Shown here one piece after another: positions 46,721-56,015 of a stretch of DNA of 64,000 nt; the stretch's first letter is position 1, and the number at the start of each line of letters is the position of its first letter. Position numbers and translations under genes: made by a program. The notes below the pieces were generated by a model, which was given only the letters and a program-made list of their open reading frames with translations, did no database searches and was not told where the DNA came from. The stretch comes from an uncultured Gammaproteobacteria bacterium (lineage in GTDB: Bacteria > Pseudomonadota > Gammaproteobacteria > Pseudomonadales > Porticoccaceae), in assembly GCA_913058345.1 (NCBI GenBank), contig CAJXQR010000006.1, positions 124,001 through 188,000 of the forward strand, in the 5' to 3' direction.

Positions 46721-48958
46721 CTATACAGCTTTTACCGCCTGTAAGAAATTCTTCACCGCGCTGCTTAACTTGTCAGATTGTTCTGTTAAACCTGTTGCCG
46801 CTGTTACGACCTCTTGCGCGGACTCTTTGGTTTTACCAGCAGTGTCATTGACGGTGATGATATTTCTGGAGACTTCATGGGTTCCGATTGCTGCTTGTTG
46901 GCTGTTCGCCGCAATCTCTTTCGTTGCGAGGCTCTGTTCCTCAATGGCTGATGCGATGGTGGTTGAGACTTCATTCATTTCACCAATGGTGCTTTCGATA
47001 GAACTGATAGCTGTAACGGCATCAGCGGTAACGTTTTGCATTTCGGCAATATGGTTGGTGATCTCATCGGTGGCCCCCGCCGTCTGACTTGATAAGTTTT
47101 TTACTTCAGACGCGACAACTGAAAAGCCTCTGCCGGCGTCGCCTGCTCGCGCCGCTTCAATTGTTGCGTTCAGTGCCAGAAGGTTAGTTTGATTGGCAAT
47201 ATTTTTAATCAGATCAACCACGGCGCCGACCTTTTGGGCGGCTTCTGCCAGCCCAGTCACCGTGCGACTGGTGTATGCGGCTTCGTTAACGGCTTTGTTG
47301 GCAATTTGTGCGGAGTGTGAGATTTGCTGGGCTATTTCGGTGATCACACTGGCCATTTGATCGGATGCTGTGGCAATCATTTGTACATTGATACTCGTTT
47401 CTTCCGCTGCGGAGGCGACCACTGTTGCCTGGTGAGCATTTTCATCAGCAAGTGTGGACATCGATTGAGCGGTTTGGTCGAGTTGCTGCGCTGAACTGTT
47501 CACCGTCCCCAGTACTTCATTGGACAGGCGGTCAAACTCCGAGGTTAGTCTATTCATTTGCTCGGTGCGGTTTTCGGCTTCTTTATGCTGGCGTTCTTGC
47601 TCGCTGGCCTTCTCTTTTACCTGGCGCTCACGCTCTGCAGCGGACAGCCGTTCTTGCTCGACGCGTTCATTGCGGATTCTTGTTTCGTCTTCAGTCAGTT
47701 GCTCAGCTTTAATCATATTTTGCTTAAATACTTCGACGGCCTTGGCCATATCACCCAGTTCGTCGTCTCGCCCGGTGCAGGGGATGTGAATATTTTTATC
47801 ACCCTCAGCCAGTTGCCCCATGGCCCTTACCATTTGCTCTATAGGGTAAGTAATGAACCGTCTGGAAACAAACACACCCGCCAGGCCAACAAGAACTGCT
47901 ACAAGACAGGTAATTAAAGTGGCGATGTCACGTAGGACGGTGATGCCTGCCAGTGCTTCAGATTTATTGACTTCGGCAATCAAGCCCCAGGTGACATCCT
48001 GAAACTTGAGGGGTGTAAAGGCTGATTCTACCACCACACCACGATAGCCAGGAATCATTTGCACGCCACTTTTTCCGGCGAGAGCGGCCTTAACTGTTGC
48101 GGATTCCACCTTGGTATTGAGGAGGGTTGATTCCTCCGAAAAACGAGAGTCACTTCGCAGAGTAAAGTCGCTGCCAACCAGGTAGGTTTCCCCCGACTCA
48201 CCCATGCCGCCAGAAGCCTGCATGATCTGATTGATGCGGTCGATGGGCATCTGGAAAATTAAGGTTCCTATCAATTGGCCGTGGGGCCCCATTATAGCGG
48301 TGGCAATAAAGCTTGCTGGCGCGCCATAACTGGGTGCATAAGGAGCAAAGTCGGTAAAGGCAATGTAGCCGTGGCGTGACTGTTTGTTGACTTTTCGATA
48401 CACGAGACTCAAATCAGAGTCTTTCCACTGTCCTGTGTTCAGGTTGGTTGCGTAATCTAGTTCCTTGAAAACCGAGTAAATGACATCGCCTTTCGTGTTA
48501 ACTAAAAAAATATCGTAGTATCCTCTTTCTTCGAGGAGTTTACGGAACCAGGGGTGATGGTGGCCGTGAGCCTCGCTATAGCTCGACCCATCCTGGGCTA
48601 AATCGAGTCTGTGTTTTTCATGCAAAGGATGCGGGTTTTTAGTGATATACAGGTTTTGAAGCGTGGTTGTTGCATGGCTGCCAAATTCATTGAAGGGTGG
48701 TGATAGCTCCTTAAGCGCAAGATGGGCCATTTCGCTGTCGGCGATAAGACTTAAATCTTCACGTATCGAGTGTAAATAACTCGTCAAGGTCGACTTACGA
48801 GCCTCACCAAGCGCGGATAGCTTGGCGTGAGCTGATGTTGTTAATTCTGTTGCGGCAATAAGATAGGCAGCAATGGCAGTAATCGCACAGGCTGTAATAC
48901 TAAAGCCCACAAGTAGTATCGGAAGCTTTCGTGAAATTCTCATGGTGATTCGACCCAT
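46721..48958 (-). CDS. Methyl-accepting chemotaxis protein with Cache sensor domain
   Basis: A 745-residue chemoreceptor: membrane helix 1 (about 12-33), a double-Cache-like periplasmic domain (about 40-345, with '[18 protein letters not shown]' and '[21 protein letters not shown]'), membrane helix 2 (about 348-370), HAMP, a charged coiled coil, and a signalling domain with '[41 protein letters not shown]' split over the usual tip. A His-rich patch ([11 protein letters not shown], about 128-138) in the sensor is unusual and could bind a metal. Ligand unknown. It stands alone, away from the che operon; Met6 is an alternative start. Confidence 0.9.
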   Translation of the reverse strand: MGRITMRISRKLPILLVGFSITACAITAIAAYLIAATELTTSAHAKLSALGEARKSTLTSYLHSIREDLSLIADSEMAHLALKELSPPFNEFGSHATTTLQNLYITKNPHPLHEKHRLDLAQDGSSYSEAHGHHHPWFRKLLEERGYYDIFLVNTKGDVIYSVFKELDYATNLNTGQWKDSDLSLVYRKVNKQSRHGYIAFTDFAPYAPSYGAPASFIATAIMGPHGQLIGTLIFQMPIDRINQIMQASGGMGESGETYLVGSDFTLRSDSRFSEESTLLNTKVESATVKAALAGKSGVQMIPGYRGVVVESAFTPLKFQDVTWGLIAEVNKSEALAGITVLRDIATLITCLVAVLVGLAGVFVSRRFITYPIEQMVRAMGQLAEGDKNIHIPCTGRDDELGDMAKAVEVFKQNMIKAEQLTEDETRIRNERVEQERLSAAERERQVKEKASEQERQHKEAENRTEQMNRLTSEFDRLSNEVLGTVNSSAQQLDQTAQSMSTLADENAHQATVVASAAEETSINVQMIATASDQMASVITEIAQQISHSAQIANKAVNEAAYTSRTVTGLAEAAQKVGAVVDLIKNIANQTNLLALNATIEAARAGDAGRGFSVVASEVKNLSSQTAGATDEITNHIAEMQNVTADAVTAISSIESTIGEMNEVSTTIASAIEEQSLATKEIAANSQQAAIGTHEVSRNIITVNDTAGKTKESAQEVVTAATGLTEQSDKLSSAVKNFLQAVKAV

Positions 48959-49312
48959 ATTTACAGCATGAAGGCGAGTTTTGGATGATGTCTTGATAGT
49001 AGAGCCTAAAGGCCTAGTGTCAACGGGGCTTATCAGAGGAAGGTGGATTACTTGCTAGTTTGCTAGTGAGTTCTCGTTTTAGTGTTAGCATTCGTGCGCT
49101 GGATCAAGTCAAGGTGCAAGTAATTTCCTATAGCGCTCAATATTTCAAGTTGTAATGTAGCGTACGGTGTGTGAACGCAGGTGCTTTATTTTGACGCTAG
49201 CAAGTATGCCCCGTTCGCCTTAGTTTACGGCGCCTGATGTTTGCCCGCTATAATGGCAACTGTGTGAAGGCAAGGGGTAAAGATCTGTCTGTATGAAAAG
49301 GGGTGAACGCAA
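48959..49312. other. Divergent intergenic region
   Basis: 354 bases between the divergent chemoreceptor (minus) and the CvfB-like gene (plus). It should hold both promoters. I find no hairpin, repeat or operator that I can name. Confidence 0.3.
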
Positions 49313-50149
49313 ATGGTTGGTATTGGCAGAACATGTGTCTTAGACGTCGTTAAACAAGTGGCTTTTGGTTTTTATCTCGATGCCGAGGAGCTGGATACTG
49401 TCTTGCTACCGAGCAAGTATGCGCCAGATGGCCTTGCCGTGAATGATACTATCGAAGTTTTTCTCTATCTCGATTCTGAGGATAGACCCGTGGCGACCAC
49501 ACAAAAGCCGAAAGCCTGCGTCGGCGAATTTGCCTATTTACAGGTGGTAGATAACAGTAGTGTCGGTGCCTTTTTAGACTGGGGCCTGGATAAAGATGTC
49601 CTGGTACCTTTTGCCGAGCAGCATCGGCCGATGGAGGTGGGTAAGTCCTACCTCGTGTATCTATACATCGATAGAGTTGATGGGCGAATAGTCGCCTCTT
49701 CAAAAATCGACCGTTTTTTGAATGATGACAGCTATCACGCGTACAAACCCCAGCAAGCTGTTGACCTTATTATTGCGAACAGTACTGAACTGGGCTATAA
49801 GGCTATTGTCGATCATAGCCACTGGGGAGTTTTGTACAAAAATGAGGTCTATCAACGCTTAAGTTTTGGTCAGTCGATTAAAGGTTTTATTAAATATATT
49901 CGCCCTGATAGAAAAATTGATTTAAGCCTGCAAAGGGGGCGAGAGGCTCGAGATAAAAATACGCAGATAATTTTAAATTATCTACAAGAACAAAGTGGTT
50001 TCGCTGCCGTACATGACAAATCAGAACCTCAGTTAATCGCTGAACTTTTTGGCATGAGCAAGGGGAGCTTTAAAAAAGCCATTGGTGCACTGTATAAGCA
50101 GCGAATAATTCGTATTGAAAAAAATGGCATCTATCTAATGGATAAATAA
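49313..50149 (+). CDS. CvfB/YitL-like S1 RNA-binding protein
   Basis: A 278-residue protein of the CvfB family: S1-like OB-fold repeats ('AYLQVVDNSSVGAFLDWGLDKDVLVPFAEQ' and 'YKAIVDHSHWGVLYKNEVYQRLSFGQSIKGFI'), 'YIRPDRKIDLSLQ', and a C-terminal winged helix ('LIAELFGMSKGSFKKAIGALYKQRIIRIEKNGIYL'). Related proteins bind single-stranded RNA and affect translation or virulence-gene expression in Gram-positive bacteria. The start ATG has no strong ribosome site (AAAAGGGGTGAACGCAA upstream is a moderate one). Confidence 0.87.
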   Translation: MVGIGRTCVLDVVKQVAFGFYLDAEELDTVLLPSKYAPDGLAVNDTIEVFLYLDSEDRPVATTQKPKACVGEFAYLQVVDNSSVGAFLDWGLDKDVLVPFAEQHRPMEVGKSYLVYLYIDRVDGRIVASSKIDRFLNDDSYHAYKPQQAVDLIIANSTELGYKAIVDHSHWGVLYKNEVYQRLSFGQSIKGFIKYIRPDRKIDLSLQRGREARDKNTQIILNYLQEQSGFAAVHDKSEPQLIAELFGMSKGSFKKAIGALYKQRIIRIEKNGIYLMDK

Positions 50150-50810
50150 TGTTATTAGTTGAACCTTAATGGCTAGATTATAGTTAAGGACTTGTAGGCT
50201 GCCAACGGGATAGAAAAAGAAGGCAGTCGCGAAGTGGTAAAAATAATGTTTCTTCTTGTTTTCCCCGAAGTTTATTCTTTATAAAAATATTAGTGAGTGC
50301 AATAACTCTTCGACCTGGCACCGGGCCCTAAAAATTCTGTCTTATCAATTAATCAGAGTAAATCTTCAATATCGCCCCTGGATGGTGTTGTTTACACGAA
50401 AAGAGGGAGGCATTTGAATAATGCGCCAGGGCTCAAGGCCTGCGATTAGCCTTTGTTCCCTAAGGTCGCTTAAAGAATCTCTGGCCTGTTAGAGACATCT
50501 GTTGTGGATAGATTTTTTTCCAGAATCTGGCAAGTCATTAGGCGTGGAAAATGTGGAGGGAGATATAAAGGGCAAGAGTAGACCTCAAGTTACTGGCGGT
50601 TTGGCTTTACACAGACTGGTGGTAGGCCGTGGCACCCTATACTCTGGAACTCCAGTGCTTCAGGGTCATATCACGCTAAAAATGCGCGTCATTCACTGGT
50701 GCAAAACTGCCGGGTCTTAGTTAACCATGTACAGATGGGTTCTAGCACGTATTATCGGTCGCCAAAATAATCATCTTCAAATTTTCTTCTGACAACATGA
50801 GGAGCTAAGC
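50150..50810. other. Long intergenic gap before the acyl-CoA dehydrogenase
   Basis: 661 bases with no gene I can support. A plus-strand frame at 50502-50720 has no ribosome site, no recognisable product and atypical composition. No tRNA cloverleaf or strong terminator was seen. The base composition is similar to the surroundings. Confidence 0.3.
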
Positions 50811-51950
50811 GTGGAACGAGACCTTTTTACTGAAGAGCAAGCTATATTTCGAGAGGCCTACCGTAAATTTCTGATTCGTGAAGTAGAACCCCATCGTGAG
50901 AGCTGGCGCGAAGCGGGTATTGTGCCTCGAGACATGTTTAAAAAAATGGGTGAGCAGGGTTACTTATTAACCTGGGCCGATGAGCAATATGGCGGGCTGG
51001 GTATTGAAGATTTCCGTTATCAGCAAATCATGATGGAAGAGGATGCTACCTATGGAGAAGCGGGCTTTTTTCATACTTTACATAGCCGCCTGGTGGGCCC
51101 TTATTTAAAACATTTTGGTAATGCAGAGCAACACGCGCGTTTTATTCCTGGAGCGGTATCCGGAGAGAGCATTCTCGCTGTCGCCATGACCGAACCCGAT
51201 GTCGGTAGTGATCTGGCGGGAATGAAAACTAATGCTCAGGACAAAGGTGATTACTGGTTGCTGAATGGCTCGAAAACCTATATCTCTAACGGCATTAACG
51301 CCGACTTGGTGATTGTTGCGGCGAAGACAAATCCAGAAAACCCTCGACAAATGGGTCTGTTTGTTATCGAACGGGGCATGGCGGGTTTTGAACGGGGTCG
51401 TAACCTTAAGAAAATGGGTCTCAAAGCCCAGGACACAGCCGAGCTGTTTTTCAACGATGTTAAAGTCCCTAAAGCCAATGTGCTGGGTGATCCTCACAAG
51501 GGCTTTCACTATTTAATGCAGGGTTTGGCAGAAGAGCGTTTAATTGGGGCGGTGGGTTACGTGGCCTGCACCAAACGGGGTTTTGACCTTACCCGCGATT
51601 TTGTGATTGAACGCAAAGCTTTTCGTCAGCGTATTGCTGACTTCCAAAATACTCGCTTTAAGCTGGCTGAATTGAGCACAGAAATTGATATGGCTCAAGT
51701 TTATATAGACCACTGTGTGCAAATGCATAACCAGGGCCGACTCAGTGGTGATATGGCGGCCAAGGCCAAGCTGTATTGCAGCGAGCTTGAAGGTCGGATG
51801 ATGGATGAAGGCGTACAGCTACATGGCGGCGCTGGCTACATGGATGAATATGAAATTTGTCGGCTTTATACCAATGCCCGTATTTCGCGTATTTATGCCG
51901 GTAGCTCTGAGATTATGAAAGAAATTATTGCCCGTTCTATTTTTGATTAG
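50811..51950 (+). CDS. Acyl-CoA dehydrogenase
   Basis: A 379-residue FAD enzyme that introduces a 2,3 double bond into acyl-CoA: 'AVAMTEPDVGSDLAGMKTNA' (flavin site), 'LNGSKTYISNG', 'AEERLIGAVGYVA' and 'QLHGGAGYMDEYEICRLYTNARISRIYAGSSEIMK'. The Glu of short/medium-chain enzymes (YEG) is Ala here (YAGSSE); Glu242 in AEERL occupies the place of the catalytic base of long-chain and isovaleryl-CoA dehydrogenases. The GTG start follows GAGGAG. It resembles long-chain/terpenoid-type enzymes. Monocistronic. Confidence 0.9.
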   Translation: MERDLFTEEQAIFREAYRKFLIREVEPHRESWREAGIVPRDMFKKMGEQGYLLTWADEQYGGLGIEDFRYQQIMMEEDATYGEAGFFHTLHSRLVGPYLKHFGNAEQHARFIPGAVSGESILAVAMTEPDVGSDLAGMKTNAQDKGDYWLLNGSKTYISNGINADLVIVAAKTNPENPRQMGLFVIERGMAGFERGRNLKKMGLKAQDTAELFFNDVKVPKANVLGDPHKGFHYLMQGLAEERLIGAVGYVACTKRGFDLTRDFVIERKAFRQRIADFQNTRFKLAELSTEIDMAQVYIDHCVQMHNQGRLSGDMAAKAKLYCSELEGRMMDEGVQLHGGAGYMDEYEICRLYTNARISRIYAGSSEIMKEIIARSIFD

Positions 51951-51959
51951 CGACTACTT

Positions 51960-52002
51960 AGAGAATTAAAGCTCTGATCAATGATCATGGCTTTAATTCT
52001 CT
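51960..52002. terminator. Inverted repeat between convergent genes
   Basis: A perfect 13-bp stem AGAGAATTAAAGC (51960-51972) / GCTTTAATTCTCT (51990-52002). The intervening bases contain two overlapping TGATCA palindromes. It lies between the convergent acyl-CoA dehydrogenase and SurE-like genes and covers the last codons of the latter. There is no T run on either side, so it is probably a shared 3'-end hairpin and not a classic terminator. Confidence 0.5.
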
Positions 52003-52929
52003 AATAACAAATTCGATCAAATTTTTCGTAGCGGCATCTTTGTTCGTGCTATGTCCGTCTAAGGGCACAATGGTGATGTAGCCTTGATGATAGGCAAGGG
52101 TGTCAGAGGGTGCGATATCATTTTCGACAGCCTGTTTGTTCAAGACCGGCAAATAGATATTGGCCTCATCTTTTGAGGGATTGTAAGAGATTTTAAAATA
52201 GGGTGCCTGTCCCTGCTCTCTCACTACAACGCCTTTAATTTCTGCAGTTGGTAATGGTGGGTAATTAATATTTAATGCCAGCCCTTGCGGCAACAGTAAA
52301 CCGTTTTTACATCGTTCTCTGGTAAGCCGGTCTACAAGGTTGGTGATAAAGGCTGAAATACGCTGCAAGTGCTGGGTATTGTCTTCGTCGCTAAAATTTG
52401 GCCCGAGTGGATCAGTGCTAATTGCAATGGCCGCAATGGGTGGGTCGATAAGGTTAATCGCCGCCGTGGCCGCACCCACTGTACCCGATATACCTGTGGC
52501 TGGGCCGAGGTTGGCACCTTTGTTAATGCCAGAAATAACGAGGTCAGGCGGGCTGAGGGCAGGGTAAAAAGCGTTGATCGCGAGAACCACGGCAGTTGCC
52601 GGACTTGCACTAACAGCATAGGTGTTGGTCTCGACATGCGCGACTGCCACAGGGGCAAAGGTAATAGAGGCGCTACTGCCGCTGGCATTTTTGGCGGGGG
52701 CGGCGACCACTACCTGGTGTTCAGCCTGGTTGAGGGCCTGTTGTAGGGCAGTAATCCCTGGCTGATCAAAACCATCGTCATTGCTCAGCAGTATGCGTAA
52801 TGTGTCATTGCAACTGGCACGCTTGTCGATCTCTGGTGCTGGTATCTTTTCTCGACTCGTGGCTGAAAAAGGTAAAAAACTGATAAGTAACAAAGGCGCG
52901 GTGATACCGATTCGAGCGAGCATGGTCAT
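51985..52929 (-). CDS. Exported SurE-like nucleotidase/phosphatase
   Basis: A 314-residue SurE-family protein: 'LRILLSNDDGFDQPGITAL' (metal-binding Asp-Asp), 'VVVAAPAKNASGSSASITF' and 'DLVISGINKGANLGPATGISGTVGAATAA'. Ordinary SurE is a cytoplasmic 5'-nucleotidase of about 250 residues starting at the 'RILLSNDDG' strand; here about 44 residues precede it and form a signal peptide (MTMLARIGITAPLLLISFLPFSA), so it is likely periplasmic. The start is chosen at 52929 after AGGGA; an ATG at 52962 lacks a ribosome site. It lacks the usual pcm/surE/nlpD context, consistent with a specialised paralogue. Confidence 0.85.
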   Translation of the reverse strand: MTMLARIGITAPLLLISFLPFSATSREKIPAPEIDKRASCNDTLRILLSNDDGFDQPGITALQQALNQAEHQVVVAAPAKNASGSSASITFAPVAVAHVETNTYAVSASPATAVVLAINAFYPALSPPDLVISGINKGANLGPATGISGTVGAATAAINLIDPPIAAIAISTDPLGPNFSDEDNTQHLQRISAFITNLVDRLTRERCKNGLLLPQGLALNINYPPLPTAEIKGVVVREQGQAPYFKISYNPSKDEANIYLPVLNKQAVENDIAPSDTLAYHQGYITIVPLDGHSTNKDAATKNLIEFVIRELKP

Positions 52930-53154
52930 TATGATTCCCTGTTCGACATTTTTACTCTCCATTTGATACGCACAGCGTTGCCGCAGTATGACAAACTACC
53001 TATCAAGGCCTATCGCTTATTGCTCAGCACGGGGCCGCTTACTAGCGGTGCTATGGGTGTGCGACAAGTGTGCTTTTTGTTTACTATTCACGGATGCACC
53101 CATCATGAAAACAATAATGACTCGTATAAAATAGAGCAAAGGGGAGAGGGAAAG

Positions 53155-54117
53155 ATGAAAATAGTATTGTGTCGACAAGGCTTTAGCGTCATACAGAATA
53201 TGTTACAGGGCTTGTTGCCCGATGACGAGATTGTTTGTTGTGGGCCTGAAGAGGTCACTACCGTAGCTCGCGATGCCGACGTGCTGATTCCCGCCATCAC
53301 TCCCTTAGGCGTAGCGGAGCTGTCCCTGCCCAAGCTTAAGTTAGTACAACAATTTGGTGCGGGGCTGGATGCTGTCAATATTCCTGTTGCCAGTGAAAAC
53401 GCGGTCTACGTGGCTAATGTGCCAGCCGCTGGTACGGGCAATGCAGAGTCCGTTGCAGAGGTGGCGGTGATGCTCATGCTCACCCTGGCCCGGCAATTTC
53501 CCAAAACGCAGGAGAATATTCGTAGCGGTGTGGTTGCTGGTCCTACTGGCTGGTCGTTGAAAGGGCGCACGGCACTGATCGTCGGTTACGGCGGTATAGG
53601 GCGAGAGGTGGCACGCAGACTCAGTGGTTTTGAAATGGAGTTGCTAGCCGTTTCCCGTAGTGGGCCTAAAAATACAGAGGAGGAGCTGGCCATCACCCTG
53701 GCCCAGCACAGTCAGAGTAACGCGCTGCACGAGCTACTGCCCCGAGCAGACTTTGTGATTCTCGCGCCACCGTTGAATGACCATACTCGAGGATTAATTG
53801 GTGCAAAAGAATTTGCATTAATGAAACCCTCAAGTTTTGTTGTCAATGTTGCTCGCGGTGGGGTTATAGATTACGAGGCGCTATTGGAAGCTCTACAAAG
53901 CCAGCAGATAAGCGGCGCCGGACTCGATGTGTTTTGGCATGAGCCGGTTGATCCGAATGACGCCCTGTTTGAGCATAACGTGATTGCCACCCCCCATATT
54001 GGCGGGGCAACGGATCTTAGTTTCAAAGGCATTGCCAGCAAAGTGGCAGATAATATTCGTAGAGTAAGACGCGGAGATCTGCCGGTGAATTGTGTGAATG
54101 CCGGTGAGTTTGAGTAA
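53155..54117 (+). CDS. D-isomer-specific 2-hydroxyacid dehydrogenase
   Basis: A 320-residue NAD-dependent dehydrogenase: 'LKLVQQFGAGLDAVNIPVA', the nucleotide motif 'ALIVGYGGIGREVARRL', 'VVNVARGGVIDYEALLEAL' (catalytic Arg in the preceding region), 'GAGLDVFWHEPVDPNDALF' (Glu) and 'VIATPHIGGAT' (catalytic His). It reduces 2-keto acids or oxidises D-2-hydroxy acids; the exact substrate is unknown. The start is ATG 53155 after AGGGGAGAGGG. The following gene begins inside its 3' end. Confidence 0.9.
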   Translation: MKIVLCRQGFSVIQNMLQGLLPDDEIVCCGPEEVTTVARDADVLIPAITPLGVAELSLPKLKLVQQFGAGLDAVNIPVASENAVYVANVPAAGTGNAESVAEVAVMLMLTLARQFPKTQENIRSGVVAGPTGWSLKGRTALIVGYGGIGREVARRLSGFEMELLAVSRSGPKNTEEELAITLAQHSQSNALHELLPRADFVILAPPLNDHTRGLIGAKEFALMKPSSFVVNVARGGVIDYEALLEALQSQQISGAGLDVFWHEPVDPNDALFEHNVIATPHIGGATDLSFKGIASKVADNIRRVRRGDLPVNCVNAGEFE

Positions 54118-54646
54118 ACGACTGATAGCAAGGGACATTCTGCAAAATGGCAAAGCAGTTTTTATCGTAAAACTCTTACTGCTAGCTTGCAGCTGGTTAG
54201 TTGGCTTGTCTGCTCAGGGGGAAATCTACAGGTGGACGGATCAACAGGGCCAGCTTCACTTTTCTGATAAAGTGCCTGATAAGACGCCTGAGGAACAAGT
54301 GGTTGAGTCCATTGGCGAACAATTAATGATGAATTCTTACCAGGGTAGCGAGGTGACAACGGCCGATTTTCTGGGTCAACGAAACGCCCTTCGACGAGAA
54401 AAAGCCTTTCTCCAAGGCTCGCCTGTGGTGATATATAGCGCAGCTTGGTGCGGAGTTTGTAAGCGTGCCAGGCAGTTTTTTAAGACAAACAATATCGCTT
54501 ATAGTGAATACGATGTGGAGACATCAACCAAAGGTAAAAATGATTTTGCACGTTTGCAGGGTCGTGGCGTGCCGATTATATTGATGAATGGAAAGCGGAT
54601 GAATGGCTTCGATGAAGGTCGTTTCAAACAGCTTTACAGATGGTGA
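54098..54646 (+). CDS. Exported DUF4124-glutaredoxin protein
   Basis: A 182-residue protein with an N-terminal membrane/signal segment ('FIVKLLLLACSWLVGLSAQG'), a DUF4124 domain ('EIYRWTDQQGQLHFSDKVPDKTP') and a C-terminal glutaredoxin domain with active site CGVC ('YSAAWCGVCKRARQFFKTNNI'), cis-Pro in 'GRGVPIILMNG' and 'GFDEGRF'. Likely a thiol redox protein of the envelope, anchored to or released from the inner membrane. The start at 54098 overlaps the dehydrogenase by 20 bases. Confidence 0.85.
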   Translation: MPVSLSKRLIARDILQNGKAVFIVKLLLLACSWLVGLSAQGEIYRWTDQQGQLHFSDKVPDKTPEEQVVESIGEQLMMNSYQGSEVTTADFLGQRNALRREKAFLQGSPVVIYSAAWCGVCKRARQFFKTNNIAYSEYDVETSTKGKNDFARLQGRGVPIILMNGKRMNGFDEGRFKQLYRW

Positions 54647-54779
54647 CGCCAGGGGGGGTTCTTGTTTAATCTGACGCATCACGCCACAGAAACTTTTTAC
54701 ACCTAGATCTGTCCGAGTTTATGCTGCTCGAGCTATTTCGAGTAGTGCTTGTTCTCAGAATTAGGTGTGAATTAAGTTT

Positions 54780-55079
54780 ATGGGTGCTAGGGACTTTAGG
54801 CAGAGAAAACGTCGAAAATCTGAACGTCGTCTCGGTGAAAGGCGTTTAGTGCACTTTGAGTTTGGGAGTGTCGAGTGGCAAAAAAATATTGAACGCCAGT
54901 ATGCTATGTGGCCACGTATAGATAGGCGCGCACTTGATCGGCGAACTCGAGAGCGTCGTAACATCTCAAGAAGAACACATAGCACGGGCGTTACACATAG
55001 CCCTCGGTGGACTCGGTCGTCCATCTCAACGGATATTTTAAGCGAAGAAGAAAGAGCGATGCTGGCGGACTTGTTTTAG
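54780..55079 (+). CDS. Small Arg-rich protein with RRxxERR repeats
   Basis: A 99-residue basic protein. The first half is built of spaced Arg pairs (RRKSERRLGERR, then IDRRALDRRTRERRNISRR) with an acidic-hydrophobic end (SISTDILSEEERAMLADLF). It matches no named family, though short proteins of this type are seen in gammaproteobacteria. It could bind RNA, DNA or a membrane surface. The ribosome site is poor. The neighbouring minus-strand fnr supports a separate transcript. Confidence 0.45.
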   Translation: MGARDFRQRKRRKSERRLGERRLVHFEFGSVEWQKNIERQYAMWPRIDRRALDRRTRERRNISRRTHSTGVTHSPRWTRSSISTDILSEEERAMLADLF

Positions 55080-55197
55080 TCGCTATCAATGATAGCAATA
55101 AACATTAATTAGCCGTTGGCCAGAGTATCCCAGGGTGAGGCTGCATGGGACAGAGCTGACTTTCGGCCCTTTAGCAGTCTAATGGAAGCAAGCGAGA

Positions 55198-55914
55198 TTA
55201 GGTGTTTGCCAGCTCTTGTAAACCGGGAACATCCAGAATTTCAATTTCTTTTTTATCCACGGCGAGAATGCTCTGCTTCTGGAAGCGACTGAAAACGCGA
55301 CTCACGGTTTCGACAGTCAGGCCGAGATAATTGCCGATATCGGCCCGAGACATGGGTAAGCGAAAACGGATATCCGACAAATTGCGTTTGGCGTTGCGGG
55401 CGGAGATACTCAGTAGCAAGGTGGCAACGCGTTCTTCAGCGCTGTTCTTGCTGAGTAACGAGATTAACTGCTGGTCATTAGTAATTTCTTTGCTCATTAA
55501 CTTGAAGAAATGGCGTTGTAGCGATGGTAGGCTCATGCTCAAATCTTCCATGCGATCAAAAGGGATTTCGCAAATTGCCGCGGTTTCCAGAGCAACGGCT
55601 GAGCTGATGTGATGAGTGTGGGCAATACCGTCCATGCCAAAGATTTCACCGGGCAGATAGAAGCCGGTGACTTGCTCTACTCCCTGGTCGTTGACACTAT
55701 AGGTTTTTATTGAGCCGCTACGTACAGCATATACGGAACGAAATTCATCGCCGCAGTTGTAAACGTAGTTGTCTTTGTGCAGGGGGCGGCCACGTTGGAC
55801 AATATCATTAAGGCGATCAACTTCGTCGAGTTCGAGAGCGATGGGCAGGCAGAGCGCATTCATGCGGCAATCCCGGCAATTGATTTCGGCACTATGTGGA
55901 CATTGCTGTGACAT
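55198..55914 (-). CDS. fnr: Oxygen-sensing Fnr/Anr transcription regulator
   Basis: A 238-residue Crp-family regulator. The four [4Fe-4S] ligands are present: Cys13, Cys16 and Cys22 (C-x2-C-x5-C) and Cys115 (AAICEIPFD). The C-terminal helix-turn-helix recognition helix has E202, S205 and R206 (ETVSR), so the binding site should be TTGAT-N4-ATCAA. It senses low oxygen by cluster assembly. Candidate boxes with one mismatch lie in this window at 57289-57302 and 59921-59934. Next to a hemN-like gene, an arrangement I recall from Pseudomonas. Confidence 0.93.
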   Translation of the reverse strand: MSQQCPHSAEINCRDCRMNALCLPIALELDEVDRLNDIVQRGRPLHKDNYVYNCGDEFRSVYAVRSGSIKTYSVNDQGVEQVTGFYLPGEIFGMDGIAHTHHISSAVALETAAICEIPFDRMEDLSMSLPSLQRHFFKLMSKEITNDQQLISLLSKNSAEERVATLLLSISARNAKRNLSDIRFRLPMSRADIGNYLGLTVETVSRVFSRFQKQSILAVDKKEIEILDVPGLQELANT

Positions 55915-56015
55915 GGAGAACCTCTGATAATTCTGCTGAGTCTATGTATTGTAACCCTTTTTTTCCACTGTCATATAACCAATCCTGAGCAGGTTGTGAG
56001 CTGCCCTGCCCAAGT

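Noticed and set aside
50502-50720. Plus-strand frame of 72 codons in the gap before the acyl-CoA dehydrogenase
   Set aside because: No ribosome site, no family, and composition unlike neighbouring genes.
54723-54748. Hairpin around CTCGA/TCGAG before the Arg-rich protein gene
   Set aside because: No T run and no relation to a known leader element; probably fortuitous or a weak transcript end of the glutaredoxin gene.
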